64,000 nt of DNA from Chlorogloeopsis sp. ULAP01 (GTDB taxonomy: Bacteria > Cyanobacteriota > Cyanobacteriia > Cyanobacteriales > Nostocaceae). This document shows, one piece after another, positions 25,637 through 33,366 of this stretch (position 1 is the first letter of the stretch; every line of letters starts with the position of its first letter). The translations under genes and the position numbers were made by a program. The stretch spans positions 62,001 to 126,000 of the forward strand of contig NZ_JAUDRH010000018.1 of the NCBI RefSeq assembly GCF_030381805.1. The letters are read 5' to 3'. The notes beneath the pieces were generated by a model. It did not search any database. It had not been told where the DNA came from and worked only from the letters and a program-made list of their open reading frames with translations.

Positions 25637-27253
25637 ATGAACGAAATTGAGCAAGTTCAGGAAAAATTCAGCCTTTTAGATCAAATTCCTTTAGGAGCTT
25701 TTGTTCTAAATAGCGATCGCACCGTTTTATTCTGGAACTGTAGTTTAGAAGAATGGACGAAAATTCCTAGGACTCAGATTTTAGGAGCCTGTATTGATGA
25801 TTATTTTCCTCATCTGAATCAACCTCGCTACGCTAGCCGACTGTACCACATTTTTGAAGGTGGCCCTCCTACAATATTTTCTTCTCAACTGCATAAATAT
25901 GTCATTCCTGTACCGTTATCGTCAGGTAAATATCGTATCCAGCACACAACAGTAACTGCTGTGCCTGCATTGAATAGAGACAGTTTTTATGCTCTTTTCT
26001 CAATTCAAGATGTTACTGATTTAACATTGCGAGTCCAGGAATATAAGAACTTACGAGATCAGGCATTAGCTGTAGCGGAAGAACGCCAGCGAGCCAAAGA
26101 AGCGGCTGAGACAGCAAATCGCATCAAAGACGAATTTCTGGCGATAGTTTCTCACGAACTTCGTTCCCCTCTCAATCCTATTTTGGGCTGGGCAAAGCTA
26201 CTGAGAAAACGTTTATTGAACGAAGTAGTTACCGCTCGCGCAATTGAAACTATCGAACGAAATGCAGAACTACAGGTTCAATTGATTGAGGATTTGTTGG
26301 ATATCTCCCGCATTCTCCGGGGTAAACTAGGGCTGAATTTAGAAATTGTTAATCTTGCTGTGAGTATTGAAGCTGCCCTAGAAACAGTCCGATTGGCAGC
26401 AGAAGCAAAATCAATTCAAATAAACCTTTATCTCGATCCAAATGTAGGCAGGGTAAAAGGTGATAGTAGTCGTCTTCAACAAATAGTTTGGAATTTGCTC
26501 TCAAATGCCATTAAATTCACACCATCTGGTGGAAAAGTCGAAGTTTATTTAGAACAGATTGATTCTCAGGTACAAATTCGAGTCAAGGACACAGGTAACG
26601 GCATTAGTTCCGACTTTTTGCCACACGTATTTGAGTATTTCCGTCAGGCAGATAGTGGCATAACTCGAAGAGCGGGTGGACTAGGATTAGGTTTGGCGAT
26701 TGTGCGCCAGCTTGTCGAGTTGCATGGTGGTAGAGTTTGGGCAGAAAGTCCAGGAGAAGGACAAGGCTCGACATTTACAGTTTGTCTACCAGTGTATAAA
26801 CAAAGTCAGAAATTAGCAAAAAGAGATAGTAATTTTTCTGAGGATTTCTATCCGTTTTCTATGTTCTCCACTCCTTTGGAGGGGATTCGGATATTAGTGG
26901 TGGATGATGATGCTGATACACGCGAGTTTCTTGCCTTTCTATTAGAACAGCAGGGAGCAATCGTCACAACGGCAGAATCAGCCAATGATGCACTCGCTTT
27001 AATCGCCCAGTCAAAACCAGATTTGCTGTTAAGCGATTTGGGTATGCCAGATGTTGATGGTTACGCCTTGATCCGGAAGCTGCGAGCCATGCCTGCCAAT
27101 CAGGGTGGGCAAATTCCCGCGATCGCCTTAACTGCTTATGCTGCCGAGACGACACAACAACAAGTTTTTGCCGCCGGATTTCAACAACATATTTCTAAAC
27201 CAGCCGATCCTTATAAACTAGTAACTACAATTGCAGCACTAATTAAAAGCTGA
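25637..27253 (+). CDS. Hybrid sensor histidine kinase (PAS-HisKA-HATPase-REC)
   Basis: A 538-residue soluble hybrid kinase. A PAS-like domain (about 8-125, GAFVLNSDRTVLFWNCSLEEW) is followed by a coiled coil. HisKA follows with the phospho-His in FLAIVSHELRSPLNPILGWA, then HATPase (N box WNLLSNAIKFTP, G1 DTGNGI, G2 GGLGLGLAIV). A C-terminal receiver (about 418-538) has LVVDDDADTREF, LLLSDLGMPDVDG and SKPADP. It lies 54 bases after cheC on the same strand, probably in the same transcript, and may feed or read the chemosensory system. Confidence 0.9.
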   Translation: MNEIEQVQEKFSLLDQIPLGAFVLNSDRTVLFWNCSLEEWTKIPRTQILGACIDDYFPHLNQPRYASRLYHIFEGGPPTIFSSQLHKYVIPVPLSSGKYRIQHTTVTAVPALNRDSFYALFSIQDVTDLTLRVQEYKNLRDQALAVAEERQRAKEAAETANRIKDEFLAIVSHELRSPLNPILGWAKLLRKRLLNEVVTARAIETIERNAELQVQLIEDLLDISRILRGKLGLNLEIVNLAVSIEAALETVRLAAEAKSIQINLYLDPNVGRVKGDSSRLQQIVWNLLSNAIKFTPSGGKVEVYLEQIDSQVQIRVKDTGNGISSDFLPHVFEYFRQADSGITRRAGGLGLGLAIVRQLVELHGGRVWAESPGEGQGSTFTVCLPVYKQSQKLAKRDSNFSEDFYPFSMFSTPLEGIRILVVDDDADTREFLAFLLEQQGAIVTTAESANDALALIAQSKPDLLLSDLGMPDVDGYALIRKLRAMPANQGGQIPAIALTAYAAETTQQQVFAAGFQQHISKPADPYKLVTTIAALIKS

Positions 27254-27264
27254 ATTTTCTAAAT

Positions 27265-28170
27265 TTACGCAGACTGCTCAAGTAAAGGTAAAAACTTCCG
27301 AATCAGTCCAATTGTCACAGCAGGTAGTTCTAATTGGGGAGTAAAACCTACATCATCTAAATGTAGAAAAATCCGAATCGCTTTAGGGTTCATTTCAGTG
27401 AAACGACGCCCGACATCAGGCCCAGTATACTTTGACTTTTGCCCCCAGATAATCGCAGTCGGAACAGTCAATTGAGGAATGTATTTAGACAAATCAAAGG
27501 ATAAATCTCCGCGCACAAAAGCCAGAGCAGCATACTCAGCATTAAACTGTTGGGCAGATTGCAGGTATGCTTCGACAATTTCGGGGTAAACTCTTTCTGG
27601 GCGGGCAAACTGCCGTTGTTCGAGAAAACTGCGAATGCCAAAGCTTGTGGAAATTCCAGTCATATATAGTAGACGATCCAGCATCGGGATTTTGATGATT
27701 TGAGCAGAAAAGCTATTTTTGTAGTCTTCGCCAAATTCCTCAAGAGCTGCTGGTGTAACTAAAATCAAAGCTTTGAACAAATCGGGACGAGCGATCGCGG
27801 CACGAACAGTAAAAGCTGCTGTTAATCCTGAAGCGATCGCCACAGTTGGTATGCTGTAGGTATTTTCGATAAACTCAATAATCGTTGTAATATAGTCTTC
27901 AACCTGATAGTTGTGGGCTGGATGATCCGAGCGTCCCCAACCAATCAAATCTGGTGCTAGAACTTGATAATCTGGAGCAAAAGCCGGGTAAACTTTTGAC
28001 CATTCATAGGCAGACGAACCACCACCAAAGGCGTGCAGAAAAACTAATTTGCGATCGCTTGATTTGGGGACATCCGAATCTATCCAAGGCTTTTCGTCAG
28101 CAGTATAGTAAACCATTCTGCCTAGCTTAGTGGTCACAGAATTTTGGCTAAAGCCTGGTGGCACAAACAT
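27265..28170 (-). CDS. Alpha/beta-hydrolase-fold protein lacking the usual catalytic His
   Basis: A 301-residue alpha/beta hydrolase. The oxyanion HAFGGGSSAYEW motif and APDLIGWGRSDHP are typical. The nucleophile elbow reads AIASGLTAAF, keeping Ser in a degenerate motif. Near the C-terminus, where active enzymes have a GHxPQLExP element, this protein has DVGFTPQLELP, so the catalytic His appears replaced. It may be non-hydrolytic (a binding protein) or use another residue. No signal peptide. Convergent with the hybrid kinase gene; no operon partner. Confidence 0.82.
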   Translation of the reverse strand: MFVPPGFSQNSVTTKLGRMVYYTADEKPWIDSDVPKSSDRKLVFLHAFGGGSSAYEWSKVYPAFAPDYQVLAPDLIGWGRSDHPAHNYQVEDYITTIIEFIENTYSIPTVAIASGLTAAFTVRAAIARPDLFKALILVTPAALEEFGEDYKNSFSAQIIKIPMLDRLLYMTGISTSFGIRSFLEQRQFARPERVYPEIVEAYLQSAQQFNAEYAALAFVRGDLSFDLSKYIPQLTVPTAIIWGQKSKYTGPDVGRRFTEMNPKAIRIFLHLDDVGFTPQLELPAVTIGLIRKFLPLLEQSA

Positions 28171-28670
28171 AAGTTCAACCCTTATACGGACAATTAACTA
28201 TAGGTCTATCATTTCGATCCTGCTTGCGATCGCCACAAAAGTGCATCATTCCCAAGTTGCATAATCCGACAGCCCAACTAAGGCTGGGGTAGCCATTGGT
28301 AAGAACGCCCGCCGCCTGCCCCTATTTTCTGTAAAGCTTGCAGAAAGTGTTTGAAATCACCCGATTGGGTGAATCTATTGCATGAAGGCGATCGCAGGCA
28401 GATTTTACACAATATAAGTAAATAAAAGATTTTTAGATGAATTCTGCCAATGAGGCACAAAAATTTCAGTAGTTAAGTCAGTGTATCCGGAATCTTGCAA
28501 CTAGAGTCTGTAGTTAAATGTGTTCCAATCAAAGAGAGATATACTTCCCAAGTTATCACTCAAGTGCAAAAAATGAACTTACAAAATTATTGCATAAAAC
28601 TATAGAAACCAACCGTAATTATATATAGGAAAAGGTTCAAATCTTAAAACTAATCAACAGGATAAAATTT
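28171..28670. other. Intergenic region, no gene seen
   Basis: A 500-base stretch with HIP1 sites and a low-complexity AT-rich 3' part containing the promoter of the Mo-nitro_C gene. I see no convincing repeat or RNA. Confidence 0.5.
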
Positions 28671-28958
28671 ATGACTAGCTTAACTCTAACTAAACAACAA
28701 CAAGACCTACTGCATCCAATTCGTCAGTGGCTAGAATCTAGAGAAATTAATAACGCCAAAATTGCTCATTTCTTATGCAAATTGATTCCTGCTCAATGTC
28801 CGTTTGAAAGAGATATCGTACTATTTGGTCGTAAGCTATTCCACATTCCACCAATGTGTAAGCTTAATCCCTTGTATGAAGAAGTAGTTGGTTTGCGTTT
28901 CAAAGCTCTTTGCTATCTTGCAGATGAATGTGGTGAAGATGTTACAGTCTATTGCTAA
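28671..28958 (+). CDS. Mo-dependent nitrogenase C-terminal domain protein
   Basis: A 95-residue protein almost entirely formed by the Mo-nitro_C domain (PF06967): IRQWLESREINNAKIAHFLC, KLIPAQCPFERDIVLFGRKL and LCYLADECGEDVTVYC. Five Cys are conserved. In cyanobacteria this domain is found in short stand-alone proteins of unknown role, often in nitrogen-fixing genomes. It is named from similarity to the C-terminal end of some nitrogenase subunits. The stop overlaps by three bases the stop of a kinase remnant on the other strand. Confidence 0.85.
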   Translation: MTSLTLTKQQQDLLHPIRQWLESREINNAKIAHFLCKLIPAQCPFERDIVLFGRKLFHIPPMCKLNPLYEEVVGLRFKALCYLADECGEDVTVYC

Positions 28959-29234
28959 CAGTTAGCCGTCAGTTGTAATTGCACACTTACTGTAGTACCT
29001 TTCCTAGCACTTGATTCAATCATCAGTTCACCATTATGAGCTTCCAAAATACGCTTATTAATAGCAAGTTCCAATCCTGTTCTAGAGGTTTTTGTCGGAT
29101 AAAAAGGTTTAGTTAACTTAGGCAAAACCTCTGGAGCTATGGGTTTGTCACTACTATGTATATTAATGTATTTACGTCATTATAAATTATTAATCTTACA
29201 CCCTCTCCTTCTGATATTACTTCACAAGTATTCT
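28955..29234 (-). pseudogene. Histidine-kinase HATPase remnant
   Basis: On the minus strand one frame reads NTCEVISEGEGVRLIIYNDV. Another, after a shift at about 29150, reads HSSDKPIAPEVLPKLTKPFY, then TKTSRTGLELAINKRILEAH and IESSARKGTTVSVQLQL to a TAG at 28955. This matches the end of a HATPase_c domain (F box, TGLGLAI G2 box, C-terminal GTTV strand). No dimerisation domain or sensor remains. It lies upstream of and opposite to the OmpR regulator at 29900, perhaps its lost partner. Confidence 0.65.
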
Positions 29235-29899
29235 GTCTATATTAATTAATATTTGCTTCAATTTATTTTTGACACTAATATCTGAACGATATTTATTGTT
29301 GTATAAAATTACATTTCACGTCCTACTGTTTCTGGTGTTTCTCGCAGAGATGGTAGGATTTCATAAATAAATTAGTTAATGTCGATTTTTCTAGCTTCTG
29401 TCCTGTATATAGCGATTCCCTATTTAAGTGAGGTACACAACCAATGTTTTAAACACAGAGGAGCGCTAAGGTAGCGCACAGAGAAGCATGAGGACGGAAG
29501 CCAGCGCTCATAACTTCGGTGGTTACGCAGAGGTTTGCCAAATTATATTAGCAATTTATTCATACTAAATTGGCACGCGGGAGTCTTGTTTCAAAATTAC
29601 GGCAGTTTTGCGGTCAGAAAATCTACACTGCAAACTGCCTCCCCTACAAATACTTAATTTTTTCAGAAATCAAACCTGATTCCTATATGTGTATAATCTA
29701 AACACAAAAATATAAAAAACAAGTAATTTTATGTAAATAAACGTAAATTTACGTGTATTATATCAAGTTACTTGTTGAGTTAATTTGGAGTAATTGTTAC
29801 TTAAAAACTAAGACATATAAACTAGTAGCTAATTTAATTTCTGCTTATCTTTAATTTTTTCAAATAATCAAGTGAGAAATATCAGGTTATTAAACTCCT
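29235..29899. other. AT-rich intergenic region with dispersed repeats
   Basis: No gene seen. At 29452-29535 there are CACAGAGGAGCGC / CACAGAGAAGC / TTACGCAGAGG repeat motifs of a kind common in cyanobacterial spacers. At 29562-29598 lies the second copy of the 37-bp repeat of 1242-1278. The last 200 bases are very AT-rich and precede the OmpR regulator. Confidence 0.5.
29562..29598 (+). repeat. 37-bp interspersed repeat, copy 2
   Basis: From ATACTAAATTGGCA to GTTTCAAAATT, matching 1242-1278 with a few substitutions, same orientation. Confidence 0.6.
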
Positions 29900-30574
29900 A
29901 TGACAGCCCACATTCTACTTGTTGAAGATGAAGCTAAACTAGCACGATTTGTAGAATTGGAACTAAGTTATGAAGGCTATAAAGTTACCGTCACACACGA
30001 TGGATTAAGTGGACTGACTACAGCCAGAGAGACTCATCCAGATTTAGTAATTTTAGATTGGATGTTACCTGGTTTATCGGGGTTAGAAATTTGCCGTCGC
30101 TTGCGAAGTACAGGGGATCAAGTGCCAGTCATCTTATTAACAGCAAAGGATGAAGTCAGCGATCGCGTGGCTGGTTTAGATGCGGGTGCCGATGATTATG
30201 TCGTTAAACCCTTTAGTGTCGAGGAATTATTAGCTAGAGTTCGCGCTCACTTACGCAGAACCCAAGAAGTAGACGCAGATATATTGCAATTTGAAGATTT
30301 GCAGCTAAATCGTCGCACGCGGGAAGTGCATCGCGGCGATCGCGACATTGAATTAACAGCTAAAGAATTTGATTTACTAGACTATCTACTAGCACATCCC
30401 CGACAAGTGATTACGCGCGATCGGATTTTAGAGGAAGTCTGGGGCTACGACTTTATGGGAGATTCCAACGTTATCGAAGTTTACATCCGCTATCTACGTC
30501 TAAAATTAGAAGCTAACAACGAAAAGCGTCTGATTCAAACTGTGCGTGGTGTCGGTTATGCATTGCGCGATTGA
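29900..30574 (+). CDS. OmpR-family response regulator (NrrA-like)
   Basis: A 224-residue regulator. The receiver (1-120) has ILLVEDEAKLARFVELELSY, phospho-Asp in LVILDWMLPGLSGLEIC and ADDYVVKPFS. The winged-helix DNA-binding domain (about 130-224) has LTAKEFDLLDYLLAHPRQVI and VIEVYIRYLRLKLE. The N-terminal half resembles the cyanobacterial NrrA/Rre37 group that controls sugar and nitrogen-starvation genes; I recall this only approximately, so no symbol is given. No intact kinase is adjacent; a kinase remnant lies 700 bases upstream. Confidence 0.88.
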   Translation: MTAHILLVEDEAKLARFVELELSYEGYKVTVTHDGLSGLTTARETHPDLVILDWMLPGLSGLEICRRLRSTGDQVPVILLTAKDEVSDRVAGLDAGADDYVVKPFSVEELLARVRAHLRRTQEVDADILQFEDLQLNRRTREVHRGDRDIELTAKEFDLLDYLLAHPRQVITRDRILEEVWGYDFMGDSNVIEVYIRYLRLKLEANNEKRLIQTVRGVGYALRD

Positions 30575-30672
30575 AAACAATACTCTCAGCAAAAACTCAT
30601 CAAACAGAGGGTGATATATACTAGGATGCAAAAAGTTGCCTTTAGACGTCAGTACATATTATCAGGAGTGTA

Positions 30673-31641
30673 ATGACTTATCTCGAAACCGCAGCACAAT
30701 TCTACAGTGAAGTTGCGCAAACACCGCAAGTTGGACTTTGTTGCGTCCAAAGTTCGCCCCTCCAACTGCCAGGATTGAAAATTCCCCAACAAATGCAGGA
30801 AATGAACTATGGTTGCGGTAGTACAGTTCACCCTGCGGAATTAGCAAATCAACCTACTGTGTTGTACGTTGGAGTTGGTGGTGGCTTAGAAGCCCTGCAA
30901 TTTGCCTATTTTTCTCGTCGCCCCGGTGCTGTGATTGCTGTTGAGCCGGTGGCGGCAATGCGGGAAGCAGCTGCACGCAACTTAGAAATTGCTGCTCAAG
31001 AAAATCCCTGGTTTGATGTTAGCTTTGTAGAAATTCGTGCGGGCGATGCATTTAACTTACCTGTTGCCGATGCTTGTGTGAATGTCGTAGCACAAAATTG
31101 CCTTTTCAATATTTTTGAGCCAGAAGATTTAACTCGTGCTTTACACGAAGCACATCGTGTCTTAAAACCAGGCGGACGTTTGCAAATGAGCGATCCAATC
31201 GCCACTCGTTCTATTCCACCACATTTACAGCAAGATGAGCGTTTGCGCGCTATGTGTCTATCTGGCGCACTTACCTATGAAGAGTATATTCAACGAATTA
31301 TTGATGTAGGTTTTGGACAAATAGAAATTCGCGCCCGTCGTCCTTATCGTCTTTTAGATTGCCAAACTTATCATCTCCAAGAACACTTACTTTTAGAAAG
31401 TCTTGATTCTGTATCTTTCAAAGTTCCTATTCCTGTAGATGGAGCTTGTGTTTTTACTGGCAAGACAGGAATCTATTCTGGTTTAGAAGACGTATTCGAT
31501 GATAATGCCGGGCATATTTTGCAAAAAGGTGTACCAGCCGCAGTGTGTGATAAAACAGCTGCCAAACTCGCTGCTTTACTGCCAGACAAATTAATAATTA
31601 CTAATTCTACGTGGCATTACACTGGTGGTGGTTGCTGTTAG
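30673..31641 (+). CDS. arsM: Arsenite methyltransferase ArsM (arsenosugar type)
   Basis: A 322-residue class I methyltransferase. The N-terminus carries a GLCCVQS Cys pair and NYGCGS, the Cys residues that bind As(III) in ArsM enzymes. Motif I is VLYVGVGGGLEALQFAYFSR, and the hinge NVVAQNCLFNIF carries another Cys. The protein ends GGGCC. It methylates trivalent arsenic with SAM and, together with a radical SAM enzyme, feeds arsenosugar synthesis in cyanobacteria. arsS follows 247 bases downstream on the same strand. No ArsR-type regulator or ArsB pump is nearby. Confidence 0.88.
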   Translation: MTYLETAAQFYSEVAQTPQVGLCCVQSSPLQLPGLKIPQQMQEMNYGCGSTVHPAELANQPTVLYVGVGGGLEALQFAYFSRRPGAVIAVEPVAAMREAAARNLEIAAQENPWFDVSFVEIRAGDAFNLPVADACVNVVAQNCLFNIFEPEDLTRALHEAHRVLKPGGRLQMSDPIATRSIPPHLQQDERLRAMCLSGALTYEEYIQRIIDVGFGQIEIRARRPYRLLDCQTYHLQEHLLLESLDSVSFKVPIPVDGACVFTGKTGIYSGLEDVFDDNAGHILQKGVPAAVCDKTAAKLAALLPDKLIITNSTWHYTGGGCC

Positions 31642-31888
31642 TTGATAAGAAAGACTTAGTATTTTAAGATGCGAACGCGATCGCTAATCCCAATTCTCTT
31701 TACAGGTGAATTTAGCTAGTGGTCTATCGCATTAATTATGATGGTTATATAAGTTCGTAATAAGGACTTGAGTCCTAAACTCCGAAAGCACTCTTCGTGC
31801 TTACTACAAATCATCGCTCATAATACACCAAATTATTCTTATATCTTCTAAATTAGAATTGTGGTAAATATCAGGACAATATTAACTA
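31642..31888. other. Spacer between arsM and arsS with repeat hairpins
   Basis: It contains GTTCGTAATAAGGACTTGAG and GAAAGCACTCTTCGTGCTT dispersed-repeat hairpins (31750-31805), a type seen widely in Nostocales spacers. The gap is long for an operon, so arsS may have its own promoter in the AT-rich 31820-31888. Confidence 0.5.
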
Positions 31889-32887
31889 ATGCAAACTAAA
31901 TCAACAAATTCAGTATTAACTCCTTTCAAACATAAACTAACTTTCCCTTTAACTAAAAAGCGAATTAATGTTTTACAAATTAATCTAGGTAAGCGTTGCA
32001 ATCTTGCCTGTACTCATTGTCATGTAGAAGCCGGTCCAAAACGTAAAGAAGAACTTTCTCCAGAAATTTGTGCTCAATTGATTGAGCTAATTGACAATTT
32101 TCCCCAGATTAAAATTGTCGATTTAACTGGGGGTGCGCCAGAAATGAATTATGGATTTAAGCCTCTAGTAGAGGCAAGTCGAGCAACAGGAAAACAGGTA
32201 ATTGTTCGGTCTAATTTGACTATTTATTTTGAAGACGGGTTTAGTGACTTGCCAACCTATTTTGCCAAGCATCGAGTGAGAGTTGTTGCTTCTTTGCCCT
32301 GTTATTTAGCAGATAATGTTGATCAAATGCGTGGTAGTGGAGTTTATAATAATTCCATCAAAGCATTGCAATGGCTTAATCAAGTTGGTTACGGCAAGGA
32401 ACCAGATTTAATTTTAGATTTAGTATATAATCCCCAATTACCTTCTAGTGAAAAATTTTCTTTAACTCCCGACCAAACTAAGCTAGAACAAGATTATAGA
32501 GTGTTTTTAAAACAGAACTTTAATATTGACTTTAACAATTTATTTACTATCACCAATCTACCAGTAGGCAGAACTAAATTGCATTTAGAACGAAAAAAAC
32601 TTTATAGTCCTTATCTACAATTTTTAGAATCACATTTCAATACCAATACGGTAGAAAGTTTAATGTGCCGCGATGAGCTTTCAATTGATTATCTTGGTAA
32701 CGTATATGATTGCGATTTTAACCAGATGATGAATTTACCTGCAAAAACTCGTAGCGGGGAAAACTTGACAGTTGCTCATTTGCTTACAGCTGGCAATTTA
32801 GATTTAATAGACGAAGTTCAAACAGCTGCTTATTGTTACGGTTGTACTGCTGGGTGCGGTTCTAGTTGTGGTGGCGCTTTGGTATGA
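31889..32887 (+). CDS. arsS: Arsenosugar biosynthesis radical SAM protein ArsS
   Basis: A 332-residue radical SAM enzyme. The [4Fe-4S]-SAM motif is RCNLACTHCHVEAGP (CxxxCxxC), followed by IVDLTGGAPEMNYGF. A C-terminal Cys-rich region (LMCRDELSIDYLGNVYDCDF; CYGCTAGCGSSCGG) forms the DUF3641/SPASM-like auxiliary cluster part. ArsS transfers a 5'-deoxyadenosyl group to dimethylarsenite to make the precursor of oxo-arsenosugars. Pairing with upstream arsM supports the assignment. Confidence 0.9.
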   Translation: MQTKSTNSVLTPFKHKLTFPLTKKRINVLQINLGKRCNLACTHCHVEAGPKRKEELSPEICAQLIELIDNFPQIKIVDLTGGAPEMNYGFKPLVEASRATGKQVIVRSNLTIYFEDGFSDLPTYFAKHRVRVVASLPCYLADNVDQMRGSGVYNNSIKALQWLNQVGYGKEPDLILDLVYNPQLPSSEKFSLTPDQTKLEQDYRVFLKQNFNIDFNNLFTITNLPVGRTKLHLERKKLYSPYLQFLESHFNTNTVESLMCRDELSIDYLGNVYDCDFNQMMNLPAKTRSGENLTVAHLLTAGNLDLIDEVQTAAYCYGCTAGCGSSCGGALV

Positions 32888-32924
32888 TGAGCAGAAAAAT
32901 ATACTAACTCTATATCAGAAATAA

Positions 32925-33050
32925 TCTGTTACAGAATCTGTTACCGATAACTTGCTCACATCCAGTTCGGTTTACGATCAAAGATAGTTAAGTTTCCTCA
33001 TACCTTGATCTCAAGCCGTGGATTAATAAAAAATTCCACGGTTTTGTTTC
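32925..33050 (+). ncRNA. Degenerate second copy of the Yfr1 locus
   Basis: It resembles the Yfr1 region that follows. GTTACAGAATCTGTTAC (32928) corresponds to GTTACAAAAAATGTTAC (33131). AGTTAAGTTTCCTCATACC corresponds to AGTTAAGCTCCTCACACC. A CCGTGGA/TCCACGG terminator with TTTTGTTT (33016-33049) is in register. The core motif is altered and the -10 box is poor, so it may be a decayed or diverged duplicate. Confidence 0.45.
33016..33049 (+). terminator. Rho-independent terminator
   Basis: CCGTGGA, a 12-base AT-rich loop, TCCACGG, then TTTTGTTTC, downstream of arsS. It could serve arsS and the Yfr1-like duplicate. Confidence 0.75.
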
Positions 33051-33131
33051 TGTTGTAGTAAAATTCAGCACTCGAAATCCTTTTCAGTTAGTATCATTGA
33101 GGTAAAACTGACTCTATCAGTTGCGATTCCG

Positions 33132-33160
33132 TTACAAAAAATGTTACGAGCGTGTTTATA
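33132..33160 (+). promoter_or_regulatory. Predicted promoter of the Yfr1-like RNA
   Basis: TTACAA and TTTATA separated by 17 bases, ending a few bases before the predicted 5' stem. Confidence 0.55.
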
Positions 33161-33163
33161 CCG

Positions 33164-33246
33164 CTAAATAATCGTTATCATGATATTTAGTTAAGCTCCT
33201 CACACCACACCAAAAGCCGTGAATGTTTATTTCACGGCTTTTTTTA
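33164..33246 (+). ncRNA. yfr1: Yfr1-like small RNA
   Basis: The single-stranded core CTCCTCACAC (33196-33205), followed by CACACCAAAA, matches the conserved Yfr1 motif of cyanobacteria. It lies between a 5' stem CTAAATA/TATTTAG (33164-33170 / 33184-33190) and a 3' terminator hairpin GCCGTGAA/TTCACGGC with a T-run (33216-33245), the known Yfr1 architecture. A promoter TTACAA-17 bp-TTTATA (33132-33160) is correctly placed. Yfr1 base-pairs with outer-membrane porin mRNAs. Confidence 0.75.
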
Positions 33247-33366
33247 TTAACCTCACCCTATGACTAATCCTTTATCCATCAGTGGAGAGGGGTTAGGGAT
33301 GGGGCTTTTTCATTATTGTCAATTAATTAAAGTCTGAATATTACGGTTAACTGCACGCCAACAAGC

